Position numbers and translations under genes: made by a program
The notes under the pieces: model-generated
Seen by the model: the letters and a program-made list of their open reading frames with translations, nothing else
Told to the model about the DNA's origin: nothing
Database searches by the model: none
Shown here: piece by piece, positions 18,976 to 30,343 of the stretch
Layout: each line of letters begins with the position of its first letter
Position numbering within the stretch: the stretch's first letter is position 1
Origin: Chelydra serpentina
Lineage: Eukaryota; Chordata; Testudines; Chelydridae
Reading direction: 5' to 3'
DNA: 64,000 nucleotides
NCBI GenBank assembly: GCA_037349315.1
Contig: JBAIAC010000216.1
Location: forward strand, 310,001-374,000

Positions 18976-20017
18976 CTGTACTGGCCACAAATGCATCCCA
19001 AGTCCTCAGGGCAAATTAATCATTAAAAACCAATTGCTTTTAAACCACGTATTTTCTATCCAAAAGATACACTCACCAGATATGCCTTCTCCGGCTTCAC
19101 GGTCCGAGATACCACCTTGGGAGGGTATTTCTGTTAGGGTGATAAAAAGATCCTGGCTGTCGGGGAAATCGGTGTGCTGTGTGCTCTCCACAACCTCGTC
19201 ATCATCATCACCATTATCATCTTCCCCGTCCGCCAAATCCTCAGGCATTGTGACTGAGAATACCCCATCGTTGGAGTACACGGACAGGGGTGGGGTAGTG
19301 GTGGTGGCCCCCCCTAGAATGGCATGCAGCTCAGCGTAGAAGCAGCATGTCTGGGGCTGTGACCCGGAGCGTCCGTTTGACTCTTTGGTTTTCTGGTACG
19401 CTTGTCTGAGCTCCTTAATTTTCACACAGCACTGTGTTGTATCCCTGCTGTATCCTCTGTCCATCATGGCGTTGGAGATTTTTTCATATATTTTTGCATT
19501 TTGTCTCTTTGAACGTAGTTCTGATAGCTGTATGGGAAGATGAATCCGTGCTATCAGATCTAAGACTCCCGTTCGGTCCATGCTGGAGCCCTTTTTCGAT
19601 TCTGGGACTGCATGGTTACCTGTGCTGATGAGCTCGCCATGCTGGCCAAACAGGAAATGAAATTCAAACTGGCCAAACAGGAAATGAAATTCAAAAGTTC
19701 CCGGGGCTTTTCCTGTCTACCTGGGCAGAGCATCTGAGCTCAGACTGCTGTCCAGAGAGGTCACAATGGTGCACTGTGGGATAGCTCAATGGTGCACTGT
19801 GGGATAGGCCAATACCGTCGAACTGCGTCCACACTAACCCTAATTCGACATGGCCATATCAATTTTAGCGCTAATCCCCTTGTTGGGGAGGAGTACAGAA
19901 ATTGATTTTAAGAGCCCTTTATATCGAAATAAATGGCTTCGTTGTGTGGACGGGTGCAAGGTTAATTTGATTTAACGCTGCTAAATTCGACATAAACTCT
20001 TAGTGTAGACCAGGCCC

Positions 20018-20231
20018 AAGAAACACAATTTTCCACAGTATTGGCTCGATTCTTAACCATCTTCCTGCAATGTGAGTCAAAATGACCATTTGACATATAT
20101 CAACTCATGATATCTCTGATCTGCATGAATTTCTGGCTATGTGACCTTGATGTATATTCGAGTTAGGTGTCACTACAGCTCGTTTCATTGTGGCTGAGTT
20201 ATTGCTTATCAAAATTGTGGAGTGGGTCATC
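20018..20231. other. No recognised feature
   Basis: AT-rich flank between Harbinger A and a CR1 fragment. I see no gene or repeat signature. Confidence 0.3.
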
Positions 20232-20602
20232 TTTAGCCTGCAGAAGAGAAGAATGAGGGGGGATTTGATAGCTGCTTTCAACTACCTGAAAGGGGGTTCC
20301 AAAGAGGATGGATCTAGACTGTTCTCAGTGGTAGAAGATGACAGAACAAGGAGTAATGGTCTCAAGTTGCAGTGGGGGAGGTTTAGGTTTAATATTAGGA
20401 AAAACTTTTTCACTAGTAGGGTGGTGAAGCACTGGAATGGGTTACCTAGGGAGGTGGTGGAATCTCCTTCCTTAGAGGTTTTTAAGGTCAGGCTTGACAA
20501 AGCCCTGGCTGGGATGATCTAGTTGGGGTTGGTCCTGCTTTGAGCAGGGGGTCGGACTAGATGACCTCCTGAGGTCCCTTCCAACCCTGAGATTCTATGA
20601 TC
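20232..20602 (+). mobile_element. CR1 LINE 3' end
   Basis: The plus strand reads [20 protein letters not shown], then [31 protein letters not shown] and KALAGMI before a stop, then the CR1 3' UTR ending ATTCTATGAT. It is a 5'-truncated copy about 370 bp long and nearly identical to the one at 36705-37357. Confidence 0.95.
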
Positions 20603-20910
20603 TTGACCCTACGTCTCAAATTGAAAACAAAATTTGCTAAAATATTTATTTTGCAGTAAATAAAAGATTTGACATGTTAATAAATTCTCAGAAATGTAGA
20701 TACATGAATTATAATTCATATTCCCTCCATACACGCACGGGAATTGAAATGACATCTTCATTATTTTATTTGTATTTTTTTCATTTTATTTTTTTTTCAT
20801 TTGATTTCCCCCCCTCAAATTTGGCGCCCCATTTAACTTGGCACCCTAAGCGACCGCCTTGTTCGCCTATATGGACGGGCTGCCCCTGGACAGTCAGGGT
20901 GTCTCCCCTA
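20603..20910. other. AT-rich sequence ending in a hAT-like terminus
   Basis: Non-coding. Around 20825-20889, GGCGCCCCATTTAAC to GGGCTGCCCCTG resembles the right end of a non-autonomous hAT (the complement starts CAGGGGCAGCCCGTCC). No matching left end was found. Confidence 0.3.
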
Positions 20911-21094
20911 TCACAGAATTATAGAATATCAGGGTTGGAAGGGACCTTTGGAGGTCATCTAGTCCAACCCCCTGCTCAGAGCAGGACCAATCCCCAATTT
21001 TTGCCCCAGATCCCTAAATGGCCCCCTCAAGGATTGAACTCACAGCCTTGGGTTTAGCAGGCCAATGCTCAAACCACTGAGCTATCCCTCCCCC
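20911..21094 (-). mobile_element. tRNA-derived SINE with CR1-like tail (turtle type)
   Basis: On the minus strand the head reads GGGATAGCTCAGTGGTTTGA (box A, TAGCTCAGTGG) and later GAGTTCAATCC (box B), i.e. a tRNA-like Pol III promoter. Its 3' part is the CR1-type tail GGTTGGAAGGGACC to ATTCTAT in complement. A tRNA head joined to a CR1-like tail is the organisation of the tortoise Pol III/SINE family, mobilised by CR1. The head shows a small duplication at 21095-21115. It is not a functional tRNA gene. Confidence 0.85.
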
Positions 21095-21500
21095 CAATTG
21101 AGCTAGCCCTCCCCCCGATAGGGAGGCCCTATTGTGGGCCCCCTCCCCATGGATGGTGTGGAACCCGCTAGGGCGGGCCTCTGCCCCTGCACGCCAAGCG
21201 TCCTGCTGTTCCTGTACCAGATGTGGACTGGTGACAGAGCTCACTTACACATGCCGGATGTGTTCCTCATAAGATCCTTTATTGCGCTGCCAGATGGCTA
21301 GGTTTACATAAGGTATGTTACACACAGTGCCACCTAGTGGTATAATACAGTTTAGCAACTCCCCCTTTAAGTTCTACATTCCTGCCATTTACAAAGTTTA
21401 CACTATCACACTATCTTTGAAGCTCAGTATGTGTTGGTCTGTTACAGGTCTCTGATTCGTACTGGTTTTCTAATTACGTGACCTGAATGCGTAACAATTT
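21095..21500. other. Non-coding, probably gypsy 3' region
   Basis: No credible gene. TACCAGATGTGGACTGGTGACAG-type text and AT-rich sequence sit just 3' (minus strand) of the gypsy integrase remnant. It may be that element's 3' end. Confidence 0.3.
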
Positions 21501-22975
21501 GGTCATCTGGTTGTCCATTAGTTGCAATGACTGGCTGTGATCATTATGAGTTCTTCTTCTTCTGCATCTGCCCTCTGTAGAGTTTTCACTGTTGATTGTT
21601 CTTTCTGAGGAACAAACTGTAGATGTTGACTCTTTCTGTTGAACTCTCCACTGTCAGTCTCACTCACATATGATCTGGGCACTGAACTCCTTTTCTTTAC
21701 AACAGTTGGAATTGGGCATCTTTTTTCTCCATCCAGTTTGACATGAACATAGTCACCAGGTTCTAGGCCTAACATTTCTGTAACTGGTTGATGTCTGTTG
21801 TAAAAGTGTCTGTAGGCTCTTTTAGCCTTTTTATCTGATTTGTCTACTCTCTTCATGTCTGGCCACTTTGTCGATTGGTTCTTTTCCAAAGTTGAAACAG
21901 TCATTCTGATTTGTCTTCCCATCAGGAGCTGTGCTAGACTATATCCAGTAGCTGGTATTGGTGTTGATCTGTAACTTAGAAGAGAGAGGAATGGATCTTC
22001 TTGGCTACAATCATATTTATTGTGTTTTGCATTTACTTAGATTGTGCTGCAGTGAATTGTGGTCTGTTGTCCGTCACTAGTTGTTCTGGAATGACAAAAT
22101 GAGCAAAAGTGCACTCCATTTTCTCAATAACACTATGATATTTATATCTTTCAAGTACATTATTTCAATATACCTGTAAAAATTGTCCATGACAACCAGG
22201 TAACAATATTCTCTGAATCTGCATAAATCTGTAGCTAATCTCTTCCAAGGTCTGTCTGGTACAGGTGTTATTAAAGGTTCTTTGTGGTGTGTTGGTCTGT
22301 TAGTTCTGCAGTGTTCACATGCAGATACTTTATTCTTTATGTCCTTGCTGATGTCTGACCACCACAGTTTCTGGTTGGCCTGTTCACAGCATTTAGTTAA
22401 TCCTTGATGTCATGAGTCCATTTGACTTGCTTAATTCTCCACAAACCAGAAAGTAGTTTCTTGTCACATTCCAGCCACTCCTAATGTAACACAGAACTTC
22501 CTGAAATTACCTCTATGTCGAGGTTGCTTTGTGTAGCTGGAGTAGACTCTCTTTTCTGACACTGGTCTGTATACATCCACATCTCCTTGTCTCAGGGGAT
22601 TTATTATAAAGACTTTTAACACTCAAGTGTCTGCTTATGGTTTCTAAGCTAGTTTCAGGTTTGTCAAGTTGCTCTAGGTTTTGCTGTCTCACCAGCTCAG
22701 ACAGCGCTGCCCTCTGTATAGCTGCCCTTTGTAAAGTTCTCTTCAACTGTAGCTGCTATGAAAGATTTTTATCTATTAACCCAGTAGCCTCTGATATTTT
22801 CATGTTTTGCATTCCCAGAATCACAGTTTTCAGCCAATGTATGCAGAGTTTTTATAAACGATTGAACATTCCCCCCTGGTCCTTGAATTCTTTGGTGGAA
22901 ACATGCAGTTTCATAAATCACATTTCTCTGAGGTATATACAGTGTAAGCAGTCTGAATGAGCTCTCCCCTGACAT
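21500..22975 (-). pseudogene. Decayed Ty3/gypsy element (gag and integrase pieces)
   Basis: Reading down the minus strand. 22975-22769 resembles a gypsy Gag (ACFHQRIQGPGGNVQSFI, HTLAENCDSG). 22746-22513 is an uncharacterised Gag or linker piece. About 22480-22080 is integrase, with SACEHCRTNRP (zinc-binding Cys pair) and LATDLCRF then VMDNF (core). 21980-21518 is the C-terminal integrase (TGYSLAQLLMGRQIRM, EPGDYVHVKLDG). Protease and RT are missing and multiple stops are present. It is much more decayed than the gypsy at 55-62 kb and belongs to a different lineage. Confidence 0.75.
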
Positions 22976-23083
22976 CTAGTGGTGAGCTGTGGAAAAGGAC
23001 TTCAGGAGCTGATCTTGTTTGCATGGACACACACCCACCCTGCCTAGGTGCTCAGCATGATGGGATTGCTTGCCCAAATGATC
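22941..23083 (+). mobile_element. LTR fragment, TGTAAGCAG family
   Basis: Starts TGTAAGCAGTCTGAATGAGC and resembles the first 120 bp of the element at 13732 (TGACATCTRGTGGTGAG is shared). It is cut at 23083 by a CR1 tail and sits at the 5' end of the decayed gypsy Gag. Confidence 0.6.
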
Positions 23084-23925
23084 ATAGAATCATAGAATAT
23101 TAGGATTGGAAGAGACCTCAGGAAATCATCTAGTCCAACCCCCTGCTCAAAGCAGGACCAACACTAACTAAATCATCCCAGCCAGGGCTTTGTTAAGCCT
23201 GGCCTTAAAAACCTCTAAGGATGAAGATTCCCCAGGTAACCCATTCCATTGCTTCACCACCCTCCTAGTGAAATAGTGTTTCCTAATATCCAACCTAGAC
23301 CTCCCCCACTGCAACTTGAGGCCACTGCTTCTTGTTCTGTCATCTGCCACCACTGAGAACAGCCGAGCTCCATCCTCTTTGGAACCCCCCTTCAGGTAGT
23401 TGAAGGTTGCTATCAAATCCCCCCTCATTCTTCTCTTCTGCAGACTAAACAACCCCAGTTCCCTCAGCCTCTCCTCATACGTCATGTGCCCCAGCCCCCT
23501 AATCATTTTTGTTGCCCTCCGCTGGACTCTCTCCAATTTTTCCATATCCCTTATGTAGTGGGGGGACCAAAACTGGACGCAATACTCCAAATGAGGCCTC
23601 ACCAGTGCCGAATAGAGGGGAATAATCACTTCCCTCGATCTGCTGGCAATGCTCCTACTAATACAGCCCAATATGCCATTGGCTTTCTTGGCAACAAGGG
23701 CACACTGCTGACTCATATCCAGCTTCTCATCCACTGTAATCCCCAGGTCCTTTTCTGCAGAACTGCTGCTTAGCCAGTTGGTCCCCAACATGTAGCATGG
23801 GATTCTTTCTTCCTAAGTGCAGGACTCTGCATTTGTCCTCGTTGAACCTTATCAGATGTATTTTGAACCAATCCTCCAATTTGTCAAGGTCACTCTGTAC
23901 CCTGTCCCTACCCAGCTGGTCAGGT
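23084..23925 (-). mobile_element. CR1 LINE 3' part
   Basis: The minus strand encodes the post-palm RT region: [61 protein letters not shown] and [21 protein letters not shown] motif lies near 23880. It ends 3' in ATTCTATGAT repeats at 23084. The frame 23791-23168 is open but lacks endonuclease and palm, so the copy is inactive. Confidence 0.93.
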
Positions 23926-24250
23926 CACCGGGGTCCTCTCTTTACAGCTCATTATCCTTCCACTGTGACTCCTGAGCTGGGCTTCCTGGTCATCAGGTCA
24001 TCAGTCACTGGGGTATACATTCTCCAGGCCATTGGCCAGGGTCCCAAGTTCTGTTGCTGGTCCTCTGTAACAACAAACTCCCTCTCCCATCACCTTGTTA
24101 AACCAGTAACACCCGGGGAAACTGAGTCCCACCCTCTCTGCATGCAAACCATTGGAAAAACCAAGTAAACCCCCCACTTCATCACATCTCTCCCCCTTTC
24201 GAGTCTGAACTGAGCAGGGTCACTTAGCCAGTGACCTGGGGAACTTCAGG
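23926..24250. repeat. Possible LTR remainder
   Basis: CCCACTTCATCACATCTCTC and CCCCTTTCGAGTCTGAAC with CCGCCCCATG near 24265 resemble an LTR end. It may be the continuation of the LTR fragment at 22941 after the CR1 insertion. Only one copy is visible, so this is tentative. Confidence 0.3.
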
Positions 24251-25448
24251 GCCCCCGCCCCATGATAAAGCCATTTTATTATTTCAAAGTGTATTATTTT
24301 AGTTGTTTGACTGGTCTATGCATTTCATAATTTTTCTCTCTTATGCTTAAATTTAATTCTTTGAGTAGTGAATTCGAAAATGCCTGTCCTGGCTGGAGTA
24401 ATTATCCCTCTGGTAACTTTTAAAAATATTTTATTTCTAGGTTTTTTGTTTCTACTGGTGGCGCACATCGATAGTGGTGCACATAATAAAATGCATTCCT
24501 CACATGGATGGAAAAAATTAAGAGGGAACATCGGACACCCTTGCTCTCTGTGTCCCTGCCTCTGGGCATGAGCCAGCAAAGCACTTAAGCATATGCTTAC
24601 CAGCTCATGAATTGTCTCTATTGAAGTCAATGGTTAGGTGCTTTGCAGCACTGTGCACAGGGAATGAACATTGCTGTGCAAGGCGCAGGCAATGTGGCCT
24701 CCACTCTCCATCTTCATGAAGAACACAAAGCTGATTTTAAACCCAAGCTTTTCCCTAGAATGAGACATTAATGCTATAACCAACTGCAGCAAGATCAGAG
24801 ATACGACAAGCTATTGGCCAAGAAATGGCTCTGCCAGTTCGCTGGTATGTTAAATTTAAGGTCAGAAGGGACCATCAGATCATCTACTCAGACTGCCTGT
24901 ATGGCACAGGCCACCATCAGCCTGCGCACACTGAATCCCATAAATATCAGAACCCAGTTATTAGTAAAAGACAAAGCATTGACCTGGGTAACTCTAGGCT
25001 AATTAACTGCTGTTGATCCTGTGCAAAAACATGAAAAGGCTGATCCAGGAGGCAGTCAGTGAAGAATGGCAGCCTAGTCAATGCCCCTCCACAAATAGGT
25101 CTTACCAAACAAATTGTGTGTTGGTTGTTGATGAGCTCACAAGTTTGGTTGATAAAGGTCACTGTGATACAGACTCTGAAAGATTTAGTCCCACTCAATA
25201 TTCTGATAACAAAATTAGCACCTTACAAAGTCAGTGTAATGCATAGCATGGTATTAATTGCTTGTAGCACAGCAGGCCCTAAGAGCCAGCCAAGATCAGG
25301 GCCCCATTGTGCTAAGTACTGTACAAACCCAGACTGGCAGATGGGCCCTGCCCCAAAGAGCTGCCAAGCTAGACAGACCAGAGTGATGCAGGGTGGGGAA
25401 AGGGTAGAACACCCCAGCAGAGTGCTAGGGTGACCAGATGTCGCGAAT
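24251..25448. other. No gene; old repeat fragments
   Basis: 24851-24912 is a CR1-type 3' tail in minus orientation (GGTCAGAAGGGACCATCAGA, then a GGCACAGGCC end). 25262-25375 resembles an ancient amniote repeat (GGGCCCCATTGTGCTAAGTA). 24460-24530 has GAGGGAACATCGG, close to the hAT derivative at 31174. The rest shows nothing recognisable. Confidence 0.35.
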
Positions 25449-26459
25449 CAGGGGTGGGCAAACTACAGCTCGAAGGCCGCATAGGCGCCGACTTCGTGGG
25501 TGCTCTGGGGCTGGAGCACCCACGCGGAAAAATTGGTGGGTGCTCCGCACCCACCGGCAGCTCCCCACCATCCCCGGGACCCGCGGCCAGCTCCCCGCCA
25601 ACCCTGGGGCCCGCTGCCATCTTACCTTAGCACCGGGAGACGTTGCGGGGCCCTGCCCCCGACGCTGGGCGACGTTGCGTCGGTGTCGGGGGCGGGGCCC
25701 GGCGTCGGGAGCGGGGCCCCGCCCCCGACGCTGGGCATGAGCTCCCACCGGCGCCAGAGAAAGTCGGCGCCTGTGGAAGGCCGCATCCGGCCCTTCAGAT
25801 GGTTTAATCCGGCCCTTGAGCTCCTGCCGGGGAGCAGGGTCCAGGGCTTGCCCCGCTCCATGTGTGCTGTGGCTCCCGGAAGCAGCAGCATGTTCCCCCT
25901 CCAGCGCCTATGTTTAGGAGTAGCCACACTGCCCCTCCCCCAAGCACCACTGCCGCAGCTCCCATTGGCTGGCAACTGCAGCTTATAGGAGTTGCAGGGA
26001 CAGTGCCTGCAGACAGGGCAGCGTGCAGAGCTGCCTGGCAGTGCCTCCGCATAGGAGCCGGAGGGGGGACATGCTGCTGCTGCTGCTTCCAGGAGTTGCT
26101 TGAGGTAAGTGCCGCCCGGAGGCTGCACCCCTACCCCCCTCCAGCACCCCAACCCCCTACCCCAGCCCTGATCCCCATCCCATCCTCCGAACCGCTCAGT
26201 CCCACCCTCCTGCACCCGAGTCCACACCCTCAGCCGGAGCTTGCACCCCACCACCCACACCCCAACCCTCTGCCCCAGCCCGGACCCCCCTCCCACACCC
26301 TGAACTCCTCATTTCTGGCCCCACCCCAGAGCCCTCACCCCCAGCCGGCGCTTCACCCACTCCCACACCCCAACCCCCAATTTCATGAGCATTCGTAGCC
26401 CGTCATACAATTTCCATACCCAGATGTGGCCCTCGAGCCAAAAAGTTTGCCCACCCCTG
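25449..26459. mobile_element. Non-autonomous hAT element with perfect 16-bp TIRs
   Basis: Starts CAGGGGTGGGCAAACT (25449-25464) and ends AGTTTGCCCACCCCTG (26444-26459), exact inverted repeats. It contains a nested element at 25483-25778. The interior includes C-rich tandem stretches (26110-26390) and no transposase. The flanking 8-mers (TCGCGAAT and AGCTAAAT) match at only 3 of 8 positions, so the target duplication has decayed. Confidence 0.9.
25483..25778. mobile_element. Nested non-autonomous hAT element
   Basis: 296 bp inserted in the element above, with a perfect 8-bp duplication GGCCGCAT (25475-25482 and 25779-25786). Inverted ends: AGGCGCCGACTT at left, AAGTCGGCGCCT near the right. 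It is GC-rich with open frames on both strands that carry no family motifs. Confidence 0.85.
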
Positions 26460-26925
26460 AGCTAAATGGAAAGATAAGGGAAGGGGGAGTAAGGTGGACA
26501 GGGCAGGGGAGGAGAGGCAGGTACGGAGTAATGCTGACGTGGAGAGACAGTGAGGGAGAGGGAGGGTTGGAGCAAACAGCCAGTCAGTACAGGGCAGAGA
26601 AAGTCCAGTCAAAACTGTAGGATGTTCTCTGAATATCCTGAGATCCCAACTTTGGCTGTTTCTGCTGTGAATGGCAGGAGTCTCTGGCTGTCTCCTCACT
26701 GCAGTTGTCCCCCAAATGGCAGGGGGCGAGGCATAGTTATGTGTGGGGTCTTTCCTGCATAATTTTGGGTCCTGGAGGTTCTGGCAGCAGTCCCTGCTCT
26801 GACTTCTTTTGCAGCTGCTTGAGTGGCTGGAGAAGAATTGGCTCACTGACAGATCTCAACACAAATATGTAAATAAGGGATTGTCCTCCAGGGCATTGTT
26901 TGGAGGTGGCAGGGATCAGTTCTCA
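26460..26925. other. No recognised feature
   Basis: G/A-rich sequence without repeat ends or gene motifs. Short frames lack conserved features. Confidence 0.3.
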
Positions 26926-27620
26926 GCCCAATGCTCTTCAGTATCTTGATCAAGGATTGGGAAGTAGTATACTACTTCGGGAAGAAAATATAAAATTGTT
27001 TCTGGTAATGTTTGCCCATATTTGGTGGAATGGTAAATAATGATGGGGACTAGTCAGTTATATGGAGCAAGGTGGATCGCTTAGTAAGCTGAAATTGCTT
27101 GAATAATATGTGTTTTAATACAGCTAAATACAAGATCATACATCAAGGAACAAAGAATGTACAAGGAGGGGGATTGTTTCCTGGAAAGCAGCGAATCTGA
27201 AAAAGGTTTAGGAACCATGGGAGAAATCAGTGTGGTGCTATATCTGAGAGAAAGTGATCCCTGCTGTCTAATTACTGGATACTGAATTACTGGATACTGT
27301 GTCCAGTTCTTTGGAAAGGATAGTGAAAAATTGGAAAGGGTTCAGGAAAGAGCTGCATGAATGATTCTGAGAAATCTGCTCTATCATGAGGGACTGGAGG
27401 AGCTTGATCTAGTCAATTTATCAAGGAGATTTTCAAGGTGACTGGAACCTGGTAGGTATGTAGGGGGCTCTTTAATCTTCCGGCCAAAGGCAGCAAGAGC
27501 TCCTATGGCCGGGAGCTTAAACTAGATACACTCAGGCTAGAAATAAGGTGCATTTTTTTAAACAGAGAGGGTGATAAATCATTGGCACAACTGACCTAAG
27601 ACATGGTGGATTCATTGTCA
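26926..27620 (+). mobile_element. Decayed CR1-like LINE 3' part
   Basis: With many frame breaks the plus strand gives MCFNTAKY-like, then KLEKGSGKSC, LKLDTLRLEIRCIFLN and HGGFIVNL-like pieces in CR1 order. It has many stops and is an old copy. Confidence 0.65.
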
Positions 27621-27629
27621 ATTTAAATG

Positions 27630-28794
27630 ATGGCTGTCAATTAATCACAGTTAACTCATGCGATTAACTCAAAAAAATTAATCACGATTAATCGCAGTTT
27701 TAATCGCATGGTTAAACAATAGAATCCCAATTTAAATGTATTAAATATTTTGGATGTTTTTCTACATTTTCATATACATTGTATTCTATGTTGTAATTTA
27801 AATCAAAGTGTATATTATTTTTGATGATAAATATTTGCACTGTAAAAATGATAAACAAAAGAAATAGTATTTTTCAATTCACCTTATACAAGTACTGTAT
27901 AGCAATCTCTCTATCATTAAAGTGCAACTTACAAATGTAGATGTTTTTTGTTACATAACTGCACTCAGAAACAAAACAGTGTAAAAACTTTAGAGACTAC
28001 AAGTCCACTCAGTCCTACCTCTTGTTCAGCCAATTGCTAAGACAAACAAGTTTGTTTACATTTACAGAAGATAATGCTGACCTCTTCTTATTTACAATGT
28101 CACCATAAAGTGAGAACATGCATTAGCATGGCACTTTTGTAGCTGGCATTGCAAAGCATTTACATGCCAGATATGCTAAACATTCATATGCCCCTTCATG
28201 CCTCGGCCACCATTCCAAAGGACATGCTTCCATGCTGATGACGCTTGTTAAAAAAATAATGTGTTAATTAAATTTGACTGAACTCCTTGGGGGAGAATTG
28301 TATGTCCCCTGTTCTGTTTTACCTGCATTCTGCCATATATTTCATGTTATAGCAGTCTCAGATGATGACCCAGCACATGTTGTTCATTTTAAGAACACTT
28401 TCACTGCAGATTTCACAAAACGCAAAGAAGGTACCAATGTGAAATTTCTAAAGATAGCTATAGCACTCGATCCAAAGTTTAAGAATCTGAAGTGCCTTCC
28501 AAAATTTGAGAGGGACGAGGTGTGGAACATGCTTTCAGAAGTCTTAAAAGAGCAACACTCTGATGCGGAAACTACAGAACCCGAACCACCAAAAAGGAAA
28601 ATCAGCCTTCTGCTGGTGGCATCTGACTCAGATAATGAAAATGAACATGTGTCGGTCAGCGCTGCTTTGGATTGTTATCAAGCAGAACCCATCATCAGCA
28701 TTGACGCATGTCCCCTGGAATGGTGATTGAAGCATGAAAGGACATATGAATCTTTAGTGCAACTGTAAGGATTTGTCTGCAGTCATATTGTAAG
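27630..28794 (+). mobile_element. hAT-derived element with transposase fragment
   Basis: Begins with ATTAATCACAGTTAACTC-type palindromic repeats (ATTAATCG, GCGATTAAC), then an AT-rich untranslated region. At 28274-28731 it encodes part of a hAT transposase: FTKRKEGTNVKFLKIAIAL, PKFERDEVWNML and LLVASDSDNENEH, then CPLEW where the dimerisation region should begin. That region and the catalytic core are absent. It is an internally deleted derivative cut at its 3' end. Confidence 0.7.
28274..28726 (+). pseudogene. hAT transposase C-terminal fragment
   Basis: 150 codons open from 28274. The segment FLKIAIALDPKFKNLKCL is the ALDPRFK-type motif preceding the hAT dimerisation domain. TGA replaces a Trp of CPLEWW near 28724, so the dimerisation helices are lost. 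The upstream part of the transposase is absent, so the ATG is not a natural start. Confidence 0.7.
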
Positions 28795-28802
28795 GCCTAA
28801 AG

Positions 28803-29082
28803 CAGGGGTCAGCAACCTTTCAGAAGTGGTGTGCCGAGTCTTCATTTATTCATTCTAATTTAATGTTTTTAGAAGGTCTCTTTCTATGTCTATAATATAA
28901 GTCTATAACTAAACAATTGTTGTATGTAAAGTAAATAAGGTTTTTGAAATGTTTAAGAAGCTTCATTTAAAATTAAATTAAAATGCAGAGCCCCCCAGGC
29001 AAGGACCCAGGCAACATTAGTGCCACTGAAAATCAGCTCGCGTGCTGCCTTTGGCACGTGTGCCATAGGTTGCCTACCCCTG
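28803..29082. mobile_element. Short hAT element (280 bp) with TIRs and target duplication
   Basis: CAGGGGTCAGCAACCT at the left and AGGTTGCCTACCCCTG at the right are imperfect inverted repeats. The flanks GCCTAAAG and GCCTGAAG are a 7/8 target duplication. Non-coding. It lies directly downstream of the truncated hAT fragment. Confidence 0.9.
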
Positions 29083-29295
29083 GCCTGAAGCCTTCGTCTG
29101 CAGCCAGATTAAAAGAGCAGCCAAGCATCAGCCATTAGCTGAGAAGCAGGAAGTCACATCCTCACATTCCATCTAAATTACATTAAAACAATGTAATATC
29201 AGGCTTTTAAGAAGGAGACCCATCCTAATGGCACCCACTATCACGAGATAAAGAAACAGATCTTAAGATGGTTAAAGAAAACTTAGTTTGCTACT
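29083..29295. other. No recognised feature
   Basis: Non-coding flank without visible repeat ends. Confidence 0.3.
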
Positions 29296-30343
29296 GTGAC
29301 GGTGCTGCCCGTGGGAGCCTGCTGAGGTCACTCAATCAGGGTGAACTGCAAACAGAACGGGGCAAACAAACCCCAAATGCTGGTGGATATTCCAATACTT
29401 AGATTCACCAAGCCAGCACAGAACAGCTTCTATAGTACCCCACTGGTTACTAAGAAGTCCAACCAACACAGTTCCCTTTAAAGTACCCAGCCTCAGGCCT
29501 CCATCCAGACACACACTGTCAGATATGATGATGATTACTGAAAATCTTAATTCCTCATATATAAGAAAAGGTTCTTCCAATCCCAAAGGATCAGCCCCAA
29601 ATCCAGGTCAAATAATAACTTAGATCTTACCCCAAATACACGCTTCCAGTCAATTCTTATTAACTAAACTAAAATTTATTAAAAAAGAAAAGAGAGAGAG
29701 AGTTGGTTAATAGATCAGTATACATACAGACTTGAATTCAATTCTTGAGGTTCAGGTAAATAGCAGAGATGAACTTGTAGTTGCCAAAAGTCCTTTTAGA
29801 AATAGTCCATAGGTTATAGTCCAATGTCCATATTCAGGGTGACGCCAGTCAGTGACTGGGGATCTCAATCCTTATGGCTCAGGGTTTCCCCTTCTTGAAA
29901 CCCAAAGCAGATATGAGATGAAGAAGGATCATGTCCCAGGGTTCTTATACATTTCCAGCAGCCATTTGGCCTGAGAAAACAATAGGCTGAACTGTCCTTC
30001 TTCCAAACATCATGGCAATTAGCACAGGATAATTTATCCATTACACAGTTCAGACACAGGTTATCACAATCTTCAAAGAGACATAGACAATAATACTATT
30101 TCACTCAAATATCTTCCTAAATGTTAATACTCCTTTTTTGATCTTTGAATCAAAGCTATAGCCATAGACAAGACTTGTTTGCTTACATCACAAGTGCTGA
30201 GCAAACATCTACTCTTCTATCTCTAACAATGCAGGCTGCATTTCAAAGCACTATTCATTTACATATCTTCCTAACCAGTCATTACAGTTCGGCCATGGGT
30301 CAGGTCAGTCTGTGAGTTCATTAACTCTTTCTGGCCCTGTCAC
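29296..30343 (-). repeat. Probable solo LTR
   Basis: On the plus strand it runs from TGTGACGGTGCTGCCC to GGCCCTGTCA, about 1.05 kb, with a minus-strand AATAAA (TTTATT at about 29675). The size, ends and AG-rich tract fit a retroviral LTR in minus orientation. I find no target duplication, so this is tentative. Confidence 0.4.

Larger units (their letters stand above)
17570..19613 (-). pseudogene. Harbinger Myb/trihelix-like protein, copy A
   Basis: Two exons on the strand opposite the transposase. Exon 1 (19613-19077) starts MQSQNRKRAPAWTERE, a Myb/SANT-like (trihelix) DNA-binding start. It loses frame near 19563 by a small deletion and then reads VKIKELRQAYQKTKES, an acidic linker and DFPDSQDLF to a donor GTGAGT. 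Exon 2 (about 18088-17570) reads MLSELMHSSRNE and a charged coiled coil with repeated EDRRD, ending RRLAFNKF. The expected acceptor AG at the exon 2 boundary is GG here (copies B and C keep CAG), and a frameshift lies near 17700. In this superfamily the Myb-like protein assists transposase nuclear import and DNA binding. Confidence 0.85.
5847..20017 (+). mobile_element. Harbinger DNA transposon, copy A, split by an ERV
   Basis: The left end reads GGGTATGTCTACACTACG (5847). The right end reads CTTAGTGTAGACCAGGCCC (to 20017), an imperfect inverted pair sharing GTCTACACTA. Removing the ERV at 6971-16796 and one CCAA leaves about 4.3 kb, close to copy C after its insertions are removed. It contains the DDE transposase (+), a two-exon Myb-like protein (-) and a small frame (+, 18688-18975). 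A canonical 3-bp target duplication is not clear (AAA against AAG). The element is inactive: the transposase is interrupted and also has a late stop, and the Myb-like gene is frameshifted. Confidence 0.9.

Noticed and set aside
20985..21094. Functional tRNA gene
   Set aside because: A and B boxes are present, but the sequence is a SINE head continuing into a CR1-like tail, with poor acceptor pairing.
25425..26398. Long GC-rich open frames on both strands
   Set aside because: They lie within nested non-autonomous hAT elements and lack any domain or start support.
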